From: Halomonas denitrificans
Lineage (GTDB): Bacteria > Pseudomonadota > Gammaproteobacteria > Pseudomonadales > Halomonadaceae
Direction of reading: 5' to 3'
Assembly (NCBI RefSeq): GCF_003056305.1
Contig: NZ_PYVX01000003.1
Span: 372,001-436,000, forward strand
DNA: 64,000 nucleotides
The position numbers were made by a program, and so were the translations under genes. Positions 27,188 through 36,099 of this stretch are shown in pieces; position 1 is the stretch's first letter; every line of letters starts with the position of its first letter. A model generated the notes under the pieces. The model ran no database searches and was not told where the DNA came from. It saw only the letters and a list, made by a program, of their open reading frames with translations.

Positions 27188-28222
27188 TCAGGTACTCTGG
27201 CCGACCAGGAGCTGGAAGCCCACGTCCTGCTGGCGTCGGGTTACCGGCTGGTGGTCCAGGCGCCTCAGGACCTGTTCCGCCGCTTGCCTTCCCATGGCCT
27301 CTCGGGGGGACTGAATGGTGGTGAGGCTCGGGGTAACGTGCTGCCCCAATGGCAGGCCATTGAAGCCGGCGATGGCGATATCCTCGGGCACCCGCAGGCC
27401 AAGGCGCTGCGCATGGAGTAGGGCGCCGGTCGCCAAGTCGTCGTTGGCGAAATGGATGGCCTGGGTGTCGGGAAACTCCGCCAAGGCACGGTCGAGTCCG
27501 GCGGCCCCCGCTTCCAGGCTGCCTAGCCGGTCCAGCTCGATCAGGGGGGCGGCCAGGCCGGCCGCTTCCAGTACCTGTCGATGCCCCCAGAAGCGCATGT
27601 GGGCACGGTAGTCCCGGTCCATGCAGGCCCCCACGTAGACGATCGAGGAATAGCCCCGTTCCAGCAGGTGGCGGGTCATGCAGCGCCCGGCTTCTTCATG
27701 ATCGAGCCCGACGTTGAGGTCGAGGGCCTCCCCCAGCTCCATCACTTCCATGATCGGCTTATCCCAGTTGCTCAGCAGGGCGCTGCAGCCTTCGCTGTGA
27801 CGCAGCCCTGCCGTGACCAGTGCCGAGCAGGACCAACCGAGGAAGGTCCGGACCAGTTGCTGTTCCCGTTGGAGGTCGTAATCGGTATTGCCCAGCAGGA
27901 TCTGGTAGCCCCGGGCCTCGAAGGTGTCTTGAAGGCCCTTGATCACCTCGATGAAGACCGCGTTGGCCAGCGACGGCACGATCACCGCGATGAAGCGGGA
28001 ACGGGCGGACGCCAGGCTGCCGGCGACGAGGTTGGGCACGTAGCCCACCCGGTCGACGGCCTCGAGGACCCGCTTGCGGGTTTCCTCGTTGACGCGCTCG
28101 GGAGCATTCAGCGCGCGGGAGGCGGTAATGGAGGACACGCCAGCGGCGGCCGCGACCTCCTTGAGGGTGGGCCGGGCCGAGCCGCGGCGGCGCCGTGTCC
28201 TGTTGGGATCCTGGTTAGACAT
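27188..28222 (-). CDS. LacI/GntR-like repressor of the tetronate operon
   Basis: 344 aa. N-terminal LacI helix-turn-helix (about 17-65: PTLKEVAAAAGVSSITASRALNAPERV with the minor-groove hinge GYVPNLVAGSLAS), then a periplasmic-binding-protein-like effector domain. The start at 28222 is favoured over 28231 by SD spacing. Divergent from the ltnD operon, with two tandem palindromes (28277-28306) between them. The inducer is probably a four-carbon sugar acid or an intermediate; this is inferred from the operon. Confidence 0.92.
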   Translation of the reverse strand: MSNQDPNRTRRRRGSARPTLKEVAAAAGVSSITASRALNAPERVNEETRKRVLEAVDRVGYVPNLVAGSLASARSRFIAVIVPSLANAVFIEVIKGLQDTFEARGYQILLGNTDYDLQREQQLVRTFLGWSCSALVTAGLRHSEGCSALLSNWDKPIMEVMELGEALDLNVGLDHEEAGRCMTRHLLERGYSSIVYVGACMDRDYRAHMRFWGHRQVLEAAGLAAPLIELDRLGSLEAGAAGLDRALAEFPDTQAIHFANDDLATGALLHAQRLGLRVPEDIAIAGFNGLPLGQHVTPSLTTIQSPREAMGRQAAEQVLRRLDHQPVTRRQQDVGFQLLVGQST

Positions 28223-28276
28223 TGGTCTCATCCTTGCACACTGGGCTTGCAGCGGGAAAGTCACTCGCCTAGAACT

Positions 28277-28306
28277 ATGGTAGCGCTAACATGGTAGCGC
28301 TACCAT
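28277..28306 (+). promoter_or_regulatory. Two tandem LacI-family operators
   Basis: ATGGTAGCGCTACCAT at 28291-28306 is a perfect 16-bp palindrome with the central CG typical of LacI-family sites. ATGGTAGCGCTAACAT at 28277-28292 is the same site with one broken pair; the two overlap by 2 bp (centres 14 bp apart). They lie 50-80 bp before ltnD and 55-84 bp before the repressor start. Confidence 0.85.
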
Positions 28307-28355
28307 CACGAATCACAGCGCACAACGCATCACACGACCATCGGGAGATCGAAAG

Positions 28356-29291
28356 GTGAGTGACATTTCCGCAAGCGCGCCTCGCATCGGGGTCATCGGC
28401 CTGGGCGCCATGGGCATGGGCACGGCCACTGCACTCCTTGAACAGGGGCTGTCGGTGACGGGTTGCGACGTCTCGGCTCCGGCCCGTCAGGCCTTCGAGG
28501 CCAAGGGCGGGCGGGCGGCCGCCACCCCGGCGGAGCTGGCCGCGCACTGCGACATCGTGCTCCTGGTGGTCGTCAACGCCGAGCAGGTCGAGCAGGTGCT
28601 GTTTGGCGATCAGGGGCTGGTCGGCCACCTCGCCTCGGGCAGCGTGGTACTGCAGTGCGCCACGGTGGCTCCCAGCATCGCCCGCCGGCTCGGCGAGCGG
28701 CTGGCCGAGGCCGGGCTCGAGATGCTCGATGCGCCGATCAGCGGCGGGGCGGCCAAGGCGCGCAGCGGCGAGCTCTCGGTCATGGCCTCCGGGACGCCCG
28801 CGGCCTTCGACAAGGCCGCTGCGGCGCTCGACGGCATGGCGGCCACCGTGTATCGACTGGGTGATGCGGCCGGCATCGGCTCGAGCATGAAGCTCGTCAA
28901 CCAGCTGCTGGCCGGGGTGCATATCGCCACGGCGGCGGAGGCCATGGCCCTGGGGATCCGCATGGGACTGGACCCGGACACCGTCTATGAGGTGATCACC
29001 CATTCGGCGGGCAACTCCTGGATGTTCGAGAACCGGGTGCCGCATATCCTCAAGGGCGACTACACGCCGCTGTCCGCCGTCGACATCTTCGTCAAGGACC
29101 TCAACATCGTCCACGATACCGGCCGCGAGCTGGCCATGCCGACGCCGGTGGCCGCCAGTGCCCTGCAGCAGTTCACCGCGGCCAAGGGCGCCGGCTTCGG
29201 GCGTGAGGACGACTCGGCCGTGATCAAGGTCTACGAGCGGCTGTCGGGCATCGCGTTGCCCGAGGCGGCCAACGACCCGGGGGAGGCGTGA
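28356..29291 (+). CDS. ltnD: L-threonate 2-dehydrogenase, beta-hydroxyacid dehydrogenase family
   Basis: NAD+-dependent oxidation of L-threonate to 2-oxo-tetronate. 311 aa, GTG start with GGGAG 8 nt upstream. Rossmann GVIGLGAMGMG at about 11-21, substrate motif DAPISGGAAKARSGELSVM and catalytic Lys in SSMKLVNQLLAG. First gene of the 11-gene operon and followed directly by otnK, otnC and otnI, the gene set known for L-threonate/D-erythronate use. The family also has tartronate-semialdehyde reductases; neighbours decide for LtnD. Confidence 0.85.
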   Translation: MSDISASAPRIGVIGLGAMGMGTATALLEQGLSVTGCDVSAPARQAFEAKGGRAAATPAELAAHCDIVLLVVVNAEQVEQVLFGDQGLVGHLASGSVVLQCATVAPSIARRLGERLAEAGLEMLDAPISGGAAKARSGELSVMASGTPAAFDKAAAALDGMAATVYRLGDAAGIGSSMKLVNQLLAGVHIATAAEAMALGIRMGLDPDTVYEVITHSAGNSWMFENRVPHILKGDYTPLSAVDIFVKDLNIVHDTGRELAMPTPVAASALQQFTAAKGAGFGREDDSAVIKVYERLSGIALPEAANDPGEA

Positions 29292-29293
29292 CC

Positions 29294-30574
29294 ATGGCGA
29301 TCGTGCTGGGCGCCATTGCTGACGATTTCACCGGGGCCACCGACCTCGCTAACAACCTGGTGCGCAGCGGCATGCGTTGCCTGCAGGTGATCGGCGTGCC
29401 GGAGCAGCCGCTGGCCCTGGACGACATCGATGCCGTGGTGGTGGCGCTGAAGTCCCGCTCCTGCCCCGTGACCGAGGCCGTCGGGGACTCCCTCGCCGCC
29501 CTCGACTGGCTACAGGGCCAGGGCGCGCGGCAGATCTTCTTCAAGTACTGCTCGACCTTCGACTCCACGGAAAAGGGCAACATCGGTCCGGTCAGCGAGG
29601 CGCTGATGGAACGCCTCGGCGCGCCGCAGACCGTGATGGTGCCGGCGTTCCCGATCAACGGTCGTACCGTCTACCAGGGCCACCTGTTCGTCGGCGACCG
29701 GCTGCTGAACGAGAGCGGCATGCAGCACCATCCGCTGAACCCCATGCATGACGCCGATCTGGTGCGGGTGCTGTCCCGGCAGGCGTCGCGTCCGGTGGGG
29801 CTGGCGGCCCGCCCGGTGCTGGCCGAGGGCGGCGAGTCCACCCGCCAGCACCTGGACACGCTGCGCGAGCAGGGGATCGGCCATGTCATCTGCGACACTC
29901 TCGACGCGCAGGACCTCGAGGTGATCGCCGAAGCCGTGGTCGATCTGCCGCTGGTCACCGGCGGCTCCGGGCTCGGCCAGGCGCTGCCGACGCAGTACCG
30001 GCGTCGGGGCTGGCTGGCCGACGTCGCCGAACCCGGCCGCCTCGCCCCGGCGGCGGGCAGTCCCCTGGTGCTCTCGGGCAGCTGCTCGCGGGCGACCCTG
30101 GACCAGGTCGCCCATTTCCTCGAGCGCCATCCGGGCCATGCCCTGGACCCGCTGGCCCTCGCCGAAGGCGATGATCACTTCCAGGCGGCCCTGGCCTTCG
30201 CCCGCGAGCGGCTGGCGGTCGGCGGCCCCGTACTGGTCTATGCTTCCGCCGACCCGGAGCGGGTCCGGGCCGCCCAGTCGGCGCTCGGCACCGAACGCGC
30301 CGGACAGCTGGTCGAGGCGGCGCTGGGGCGGCTCGCCCGCCAGCTCGTGGCGGAGGGCGTGGGTCGCCTGGTGGTCGCCGGCGGCGAGACCTCCGGGGCG
30401 GTGGTCTCGGCGCTGGGCATCCGTACCCTGCGCATCGGCGATCAGATCGACCCCGGCGTGCCCTGGACCCAGGCGCCGCTCGCCGATCGCGAGGCCCCGC
30501 TGTCCCTGGCCCTCAAGTCGGGCAACTTCGGTGGCCCGGACTTCTTCACCCGAGCCTTCGAGGTGCTGCCATGA
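29294..30574 (+). CDS. otnK: 3-oxo-tetronate 4-kinase (DUF1537 family)
   Basis: ATP-dependent phosphorylation of 3-oxo-tetronate at C4. 426 aa, two-domain DUF1537 kinase: N-terminal GAIADDFTGATDLANNLV (substrate Asp residues) and VALKSRS; C-terminal nucleotide-binding VVAGGETSGAVVSALGI and LALKSGNFGG. ATG 29294 is preferred to GTG 29288 because GGGAGG (29281-29286) is at good distance from it. The start lies 2 nt after the ltnD stop and the end overlaps otnC by 4 nt. Confidence 0.92.
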   Translation: MAIVLGAIADDFTGATDLANNLVRSGMRCLQVIGVPEQPLALDDIDAVVVALKSRSCPVTEAVGDSLAALDWLQGQGARQIFFKYCSTFDSTEKGNIGPVSEALMERLGAPQTVMVPAFPINGRTVYQGHLFVGDRLLNESGMQHHPLNPMHDADLVRVLSRQASRPVGLAARPVLAEGGESTRQHLDTLREQGIGHVICDTLDAQDLEVIAEAVVDLPLVTGGSGLGQALPTQYRRRGWLADVAEPGRLAPAAGSPLVLSGSCSRATLDQVAHFLERHPGHALDPLALAEGDDHFQAALAFARERLAVGGPVLVYASADPERVRAAQSALGTERAGQLVEAALGRLARQLVAEGVGRLVVAGGETSGAVVSALGIRTLRIGDQIDPGVPWTQAPLADREAPLSLALKSGNFGGPDFFTRAFEVLP

Positions 30575-31218
30575 GTGCTCACGAGATCAACTCACTGCGC
30601 GAGCAGATCGCCACCCTGGGCCAGTCGCTGTTCGACCGCGGCCTGACCATGGGCTCCAGCGGCAACATCAGCGTGCGCCTCGAGGATGGCGGCTGGCTGA
30701 TGACCCCCACCAATGCCTGCCTGGGACGCCTGGACCCGGCGCGCATCGCACGCCTGGACCGGGACGGCCGGCTGCTCGACGGTGACAAACCGACCAAGGA
30801 GCACTTCCTGCACACGGCGATGTACGAGGAGCGCCCCCAGTCCGGCGCCATCGTGCACCTCCACTCCACCCACTCGGTGGCCGTCTCCTGCCTGCCCGAC
30901 GTGGATCCCTGCGACTGCATTCCGCCGCTGACCGCCTACTACGTGATGCGGGTGGGCCGCCTGCCGCTGGTGCCCTATCACATCCCTGGCGACCCGACAC
31001 TGGGCGATGCCGTGCGCGGGCTGGCCGGTCGCCACAGCGCGGTGCTGCTGGCCAACCACGGCCCGGTGGTCGCCGGCAAGTCGCTGGAGGCCGCGGTCTA
31101 TGCCACCGAAGAGCTGGAGGAGACCGCCAAGCTGTACCTGCTGCTGCGTGGCCAGAATCCCCGTGGTCTGAGCCCCGAGCAGGTGGCAGAACTCGAAGCG
31201 CGCTTCCCGCGCGACTGA
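30571..31218 (+). CDS. otnC: 3-oxo-tetronate 4-phosphate decarboxylase (class II aldolase fold)
   Basis: Converts 3-oxo-tetronate 4-phosphate to dihydroxyacetone phosphate and CO2. 215 aa. Class II aldolase/adducin fold with GSSGNISVR, acidic residue in PTKEHFLH, zinc ligands in IVHLHSTHS and ANHGPVVAG. It links the pathway to glycolysis. The start overlaps the otnK stop (ATGA). Confidence 0.92.
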   Translation: MSAHEINSLREQIATLGQSLFDRGLTMGSSGNISVRLEDGGWLMTPTNACLGRLDPARIARLDRDGRLLDGDKPTKEHFLHTAMYEERPQSGAIVHLHSTHSVAVSCLPDVDPCDCIPPLTAYYVMRVGRLPLVPYHIPGDPTLGDAVRGLAGRHSAVLLANHGPVVAGKSLEAAVYATEELEETAKLYLLLRGQNPRGLSPEQVAELEARFPRD

Positions 31219-31238
31219 CCCCTCAGCGAGGACCGATC

Positions 31239-32033
31239 ATGATCCGACTGGCCGCCAACCTCAGCATGCTGTTTCAGGAGCATGCCTTCCTCGACCGCTT
31301 CGCCGCGGCCGCCGGTGCCGGCTTCAGGGGGGTCGAGTACCTCTTTCCCTACGCCCATTCCCCCGAGGCGCTGCGCACGGCACTGGATGAGAACGGCGTC
31401 GAGCAGGTGCTGTTCAACCTGCCGCCCGGTGACTGGGAGGCTGGCGAGCGCGGGCTCGCCAGCCTGCCGGGCCGCGAGGCAGAGTTCCGTGATGCCGTGA
31501 TCGAGGGGCTGCGCTATGCCGAGGCCCTGGACTGCCCAAGCGTGCACGCCATGGCCGGGCTGCTCCCGGAGAACGCGGATGGCGAGGTCCGCGAGGCCCA
31601 TCACGCCACCTTCCTGGCGAACCTGCGCTTCGCCGCCGGGGAGGCGGCCAAGGCCGGACGAGACCTGTTGATCGAGCCGATCAACACCCGTGACATGCCG
31701 GGCTACTTCCTGTCCCGGCAGGACCAGGCCCTGTCGGTCCTCGAGGCGGTGGGCAGCGACAACCTGCGCCTGCAGTTCGACCTCTACCACTGCCAGATCA
31801 TGGAAGGCGACCTGATCCGCCATCTCGAGTGGCTGCTGCCGCACATCGGTCACGTGCAGATCGCCGGGGTGCCGGAGCGCCACGAGCCGGACATCGGCGA
31901 GGTCCATTACCCGGCGGTGCTCGAGCGCCTCGCGGCTCTGGGCTATCGCGGCTGGGTCGGCTGCGAGTACCGGCCGGCCGCGGGCACCCGCGACGGCCTG
32001 GGCTGGGGCCGTGACTACGGGCTTCAGCCCTGA
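31239..32033 (+). CDS. otnI: 2-oxo-tetronate isomerase (hydroxypyruvate isomerase-like)
   Basis: 264-aa TIM barrel of the xylose-isomerase-like/Hyi family, predicted to interconvert 2-oxo- and 3-oxo-tetronate. Visible metal and substrate residues: [41 protein letters not shown] and [11 protein letters not shown]. Position after otnKC marks it as OtnI and not a glyoxylate-pathway Hyi. Confidence 0.9.
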   Translation: MIRLAANLSMLFQEHAFLDRFAAAAGAGFRGVEYLFPYAHSPEALRTALDENGVEQVLFNLPPGDWEAGERGLASLPGREAEFRDAVIEGLRYAEALDCPSVHAMAGLLPENADGEVREAHHATFLANLRFAAGEAAKAGRDLLIEPINTRDMPGYFLSRQDQALSVLEAVGSDNLRLQFDLYHCQIMEGDLIRHLEWLLPHIGHVQIAGVPERHEPDIGEVHYPAVLERLAALGYRGWVGCEYRPAAGTRDGLGWGRDYGLQP

Positions 32034-32079
32034 CCGGACGGTCCGACACGACAACGACAATCCCAGGAAGCGAGACCCC

Positions 32080-33042
32080 ATGCATATCGCGATCACCGGC
32101 GCCGCCGGCTTTCTCGGCCAGCGCCTCGTGCACCAGCTCCTCGACCGCGGGGAGCTCAATGGCACCGCCATCCGTCGCCTGACCCTGGTCGACCAGAGCG
32201 AACCACCTGCCATCGAACGGGAGGGCGTCGAGATTCGCGCCCTGGCGCTGGACATCAGCGCCCCGGGCGCCCTGGACCCGGTGCTGGAGGCCCGGCCTGA
32301 CGTCATCTACCACCTGGCCGCCGTGGTCAGCTCGGCGGCCGAGGCGGACCTCGACCTGGGCATGCGCGTCAACTTCGATGCCACCCGGGCCCTGCTCGAG
32401 GGCTGTCGTGCCCAGGGACTGTCCGCTACCCGCCTGGTCATGGCCAGCTCCGTGGCGGCCTATGGCGGCGACCTGCCCGAGGTCCTCGACGACATGACCG
32501 CGCTGCATCCCCAGAACTCCTATGGCGCCCAGAAGGCCATGAGCGAGCTGCTGGTCAACGACTACAGCCGTCGCGGGCTCGTCGATGGGCTGGTGCTGCG
32601 CCTGCCGACCATCGTCATTCGTCCCGGGCGCCCCAATGCCGCGGCGTCGAGCTTCGCTTCTAGCATCCTGCGCGAGCCGCTCAACGGCGAGGCGGCCGTC
32701 TGCCCGGTACCCACGGACCTGGACCTGTTCGTGATGTCGCCGGCCAGGGTGGTCGAGGCCCTGATCCACGGCGCCGAGGTGCCGGGTGAGGCCCTGGGGC
32801 CCTTCCGGGCCTTCATGCTGCCGGGTATCACCGTCAGCGTCGACGAGATGCTTGAGGCGCTGCGCGAGGTGGCCGGCGAGGAGGCGCTGGCCCTGGTCCG
32901 GCACGAGCCCGATGCGCGCATCGCAGCCATCGTCGGCAGCTGGCCGGCGCGCTTCACCAACGACCGCGCCCGTCGGCTCGGCTTCCACGGCGACAAGAAC
33001 TTCCGCGAGATCGTCGAGGCCTTCCTCGACGAACGTGCCTGA
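32080..33042 (+). CDS. denD: D-erythronate dehydrogenase (SDR family)
   Basis: 320 aa, extended SDR/NAD-dependent epimerase-like fold: ITGAAGFLGQRL (NAD site), YHLAAVVS, and the catalytic Ser and Tyr-x-x-x-Lys in MASSVAAYGG and SYGAQKAM. DenD oxidises D-erythronate to its 2-oxo acid, which then enters through OtnI/OtnK/OtnC. Having both ltnD and denD lets the operon use two stereoisomers. AGGA precedes the ATG at 32080. Confidence 0.87.
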   Translation: MHIAITGAAGFLGQRLVHQLLDRGELNGTAIRRLTLVDQSEPPAIEREGVEIRALALDISAPGALDPVLEARPDVIYHLAAVVSSAAEADLDLGMRVNFDATRALLEGCRAQGLSATRLVMASSVAAYGGDLPEVLDDMTALHPQNSYGAQKAMSELLVNDYSRRGLVDGLVLRLPTIVIRPGRPNAAASSFASSILREPLNGEAAVCPVPTDLDLFVMSPARVVEALIHGAEVPGEALGPFRAFMLPGITVSVDEMLEALREVAGEEALALVRHEPDARIAAIVGSWPARFTNDRARRLGFHGDKNFREIVEAFLDERA

Positions 33043-33102
33043 TCCCGGGGCCACGCGTCCTGGGGTCCTTCCCAAGCGTCAACGCCAAATGAGGTAACAA
33101 CA

Positions 33103-34104
33103 ATGAACGCTACCTTCGCACGCCGCACCCTGGTCACGGCCATCACCGGTGCCACCGCCGCCGCGCTCGCCATGGGGGCGCTCAGCGCCCAGGCGGCACA
33201 GACCATCAACCTGGGCCACACCCTCTCCGACAGTTCCCACTACTCGGTCGGGGCCGATGCCTTCAAGGAGACCCTGGAGCGCCTCAGTGACGGCGAGTTC
33301 GAGGTCGCGGAGCATCCCTCGGGCGCCCTCGGCGGCGAACGTGCCATGATCGAGGGCCTGCAGATCGGCACCGTGGACGTGGTGATCACCTCCACCGGCC
33401 CGCTGGGCAACTTCGTGCCGCAGACCTATGTGCTCGACCTGCCGTTCCTGTTCGAGGACTACGACCAGGCGCGCTGCGTGCTCGACGGCGAAGTCGGCCA
33501 GGATCTGCTCGACAAGATGAGTGACCACGACCTGGTGGGCCTGGCCTGGTCGGAGAACGGCTTTCGTCACATGACCAACAGCAAGCGCCCGGTCACCTCA
33601 CCGGGGGACGCCGAGGGCCTCAAGGTCCGCACCATGGAGAACAAGGTGCACATGGAGGCCTTCGAGCAGATGGGTGTGCACCCCACGCCGATGGCCTTCC
33701 CCGAGGTGTTCACCGCCCTGCAGCAGGGCACCGTGGATGGCCAGGAGAACCCCATCACGGTGATCGTCGCCACCAAGTTCTGGGAAGTGCAGGATCATCT
33801 CTCGCTGACCGGGCATGTCTACTCGCCCGCCGTGGTGCTGGGCTCCCCGATCCTGATCGACGGGCTTTCCGAGGAGCAGCGCGGCTGGTTCGAGCAGGCC
33901 GCTCAGGCATCCGCCGAGGCCACCCGCGAGGAAGTGTCGCGTCTCGAGAGTGAGGGGGTGGAGCTGTTGCGCGAGAACGGCATGACCGTGGAAACGGACA
34001 TCGACAAGGGCCCGTTCCAGGAAGCCGTCAAGCCGGCCTACCAGATCTACACCGACCAGTACGGCAGCGAGATGCTCGACCGCGTGCGCGCCAGCGACTG
34101 CTGA
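33103..34104 (+). CDS. TRAP transporter solute-binding protein DctP
   Basis: 333 aa with signal peptide 1-31 (ends AQA). DctP family: INLGHTLSDSSHYSVGADAFKETLE at the start of the mature chain, EHPSGALGGERAMIEGLQIG, and the carboxylate-binding Arg region GFRHMTNSKRPVTSPGDAEGLKVRTM. Captures the sugar acid in the periplasm for DctQM. A stem-loop after the stop probably protects or partly terminates its mRNA. Confidence 0.93.
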   Translation: MNATFARRTLVTAITGATAAALAMGALSAQAAQTINLGHTLSDSSHYSVGADAFKETLERLSDGEFEVAEHPSGALGGERAMIEGLQIGTVDVVITSTGPLGNFVPQTYVLDLPFLFEDYDQARCVLDGEVGQDLLDKMSDHDLVGLAWSENGFRHMTNSKRPVTSPGDAEGLKVRTMENKVHMEAFEQMGVHPTPMAFPEVFTALQQGTVDGQENPITVIVATKFWEVQDHLSLTGHVYSPAVVLGSPILIDGLSEEQRGWFEQAAQASAEATREEVSRLESEGVELLRENGMTVETDIDKGPFQEAVKPAYQIYTDQYGSEMLDRVRASDC

Positions 34105-34119
34105 TCCGCTGACCCGTTT

Positions 34120-34144
34120 CCCCGGCACCCCCAGGGTGCCGGGG
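34120..34144 (+). terminator. Intercistronic hairpin between dctP and dctQ
   Basis: Perfect 11-bp stem CCCCGGCACCC (34120-34130) with GGGTGCCGGGG (34134-34144), 3-nt loop, followed by CCTTGCTTCT. Likely partial terminator or 3' stabiliser giving more binding protein than membrane subunits. Confidence 0.7.
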
Positions 34145-34157
34145 CCTTGCTTCTCTG

Positions 34158-34784
34158 ATGGTGGCCACGATGCTGCAACTCTTTCTCAGGGTCGAGCGCC
34201 AGACCACGCGTCTGGCCCTGCTCGGCGCCGTGCTCATGCTGATCGTGTCGGTCACCCTGGGGTTCTACCAGGTGATGACGCGATTCGTCTTCGATGCCCC
34301 CTCGACCTGGTCCGAGGTGATCTCCCGCTCGGCCATGATCTGGTGTGTCTTCCTGGGGGCCGCGGCAGGCTTCCGGGGCGGGTTCATGATGTCCGTGGAG
34401 GTCATCTACAAGCTGATACCGGGGCGTCGCCTGATCTGGCTGGAGGGCTTCGTCGCCGCGTGCTGCGCCGTGGTGCTGGTGGTGCTGATCTACTTCGGTA
34501 CCGCCATGATGCTGCGCGTCCAGACGCAGATGCTGTCGGGGCTCGAGGTCTCGATCGCCTGGGCCTATGCCGCCATGCCGGTGGGGGCGAGCTTCGCGCT
34601 GGTCGCCGTGCTCGCCCGCCTGCTCGCCCAGGCCACCGGCCAGGAGACCATCGGCCCGGTCGTGGAGGAAGCGTTGCCCGGGGCCCCGGCGGTGGCCGGC
34701 GAGGACGCGAAGCCCGAGACCGGCAGGTCCGCTCAGGATGCCGCTACCCCCGGCAAGCCCAACGACAGGAGTGAACGCTCATGA
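34158..34784 (+). CDS. TRAP transporter small membrane subunit DctQ
   Basis: 208 aa, four membrane helices (about 17-40, 54-74, 95-118, 137-158) and a long hydrophilic Ala/Glu-rich C-terminal tail. FDAPSTWSEVISRSAMIWCVFLGAA is typical of DctQ. The SD is weak at both ATG 34158 and ATG 34170. Overlaps dctM by 4 nt. Confidence 0.9.
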   Translation: MVATMLQLFLRVERQTTRLALLGAVLMLIVSVTLGFYQVMTRFVFDAPSTWSEVISRSAMIWCVFLGAAAGFRGGFMMSVEVIYKLIPGRRLIWLEGFVAACCAVVLVVLIYFGTAMMLRVQTQMLSGLEVSIAWAYAAMPVGASFALVAVLARLLAQATGQETIGPVVEEALPGAPAVAGEDAKPETGRSAQDAATPGKPNDRSERS

Positions 34785-36055
34785 ATGCCGCCATTGGACT
34801 CTCGTTGATCATCCTGTTCAGCCTGGGGGTGCCCATTGCCGTCTCGATCGTGCTGGCCTCGATCATCGGCATCGAGTTCTTCTCGCGCCTGCCGCTGCTG
34901 CTGGTGCCCCAGCAGATGTTCGTGGGCATCGACAACTTCCCCCTCATGGCGATCCCGTTCTTCATCCTGGCCGGCAACCTGATGGCCGCCGGGGGGATCT
35001 CGCGGCGCCTGGTGGACCTCGCCAAGGCCCTGGTCGGCGGTCTCCAGGGCGGGCTGGCCATGACCTGCGTGCTGACCTGCATGATGTTCGCCGCGGTCTC
35101 CGGCTCCAGTGTGGCCACCACCTTCGCCATCGGCTCGATCCTGATTCCGGCGATGGTCAAGCACGACTATCCGCGTCCGCTGGCGGCCTCCATCCAGGCC
35201 TCCTCCGCCGAGCTGGGGGTGCTGATCCCGCCTTCCATCCCGCTGATCCTCTACGGGGTGAGCACCGACACCTCCATCGGCAAGCTGTTCATCGCCGGCA
35301 TCGGCCCGGGGCTGCTGATCGGCGGTGCCCTGCTGCTGTTCCTCTACCTGTTCTGCAAGGTCCGCGGCTACGGGCTGCGTGACCGGGAGGACCGCCACGA
35401 CTTCCCGACCGCCTTCAAGCGGGCCTGGGCCGCCCTGCTGATGCCGGTGGTGGTGATCGGCGGCATCTACGGGGGGGTCTTTACCCCCACCGAAGCCTCT
35501 GCCGTGGCGGTGGTCTATGCGCTGATCGTGGGCGGTCTGATCTACCGCGAGCTGCCCCTGGCGGAGTTGTTTCCGATCTTCAAGGAGAGCGTGATCTCGA
35601 CGGCGGCGGTGATGCTGATCATCGCGGCGGCGGCGCTGTTCAGCTTCCTGATCAGCCGCTCGGGGCTGCCGAGCGAGGTGGCAGCCTGGGTCACTCAGGT
35701 CTTCGACAGTCCCATCGCCTTCCTGCTGGCGGTCAACGTCATGCTGCTGGTGGTCGGGATGTTCATCGAGACCTCCGCGGCGATCCTGGTACTCGCGCCG
35801 ATCTTCACCCCCATCGCCATCCAGTACGGCATCGATCCGGTGCACTTCGGCCTGATCGTCGTGGTGAACCTGGCGCTGGGCATGTTCACTCCGCCGCTCG
35901 GCGTCAACCTCTTCGCGGCCTGTGCGGTGGCCCGGCTGTCCGTCGACCAGCTGCTGCCCTGGCTGATGCGGTTCGTGCTGGTGGTGCTGGCCTGCCTGAT
36001 CGCCATCACCTACCTGCCCTGGATCTCGCTGGGGCTGGTCGACCTGCTCTATTGA
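34781..36055 (+). CDS. TRAP transporter large membrane subunit DctM
   Basis: 424 aa, about 12 helices. DctM motifs: PFFILAGNLMAAGGISRRLVDLAKALVG, SGSSVATTFAIG, SSAELGVLIPPSIPLILYGV and TPPLGVNLF. Forms the Na+-driven channel with DctQ. Its start overlaps dctQ (ATGA). Confidence 0.95.
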   Translation: MNAAIGLSLIILFSLGVPIAVSIVLASIIGIEFFSRLPLLLVPQQMFVGIDNFPLMAIPFFILAGNLMAAGGISRRLVDLAKALVGGLQGGLAMTCVLTCMMFAAVSGSSVATTFAIGSILIPAMVKHDYPRPLAASIQASSAELGVLIPPSIPLILYGVSTDTSIGKLFIAGIGPGLLIGGALLLFLYLFCKVRGYGLRDREDRHDFPTAFKRAWAALLMPVVVIGGIYGGVFTPTEASAVAVVYALIVGGLIYRELPLAELFPIFKESVISTAAVMLIIAAAALFSFLISRSGLPSEVAAWVTQVFDSPIAFLLAVNVMLLVVGMFIETSAAILVLAPIFTPIAIQYGIDPVHFGLIVVVNLALGMFTPPLGVNLFAACAVARLSVDQLLPWLMRFVLVVLACLIAITYLPWISLGLVDLLY

Positions 36056-36099
36056 TGACAACAACACTGTGATGACATTGATCACCCGGAGGCCACGCC

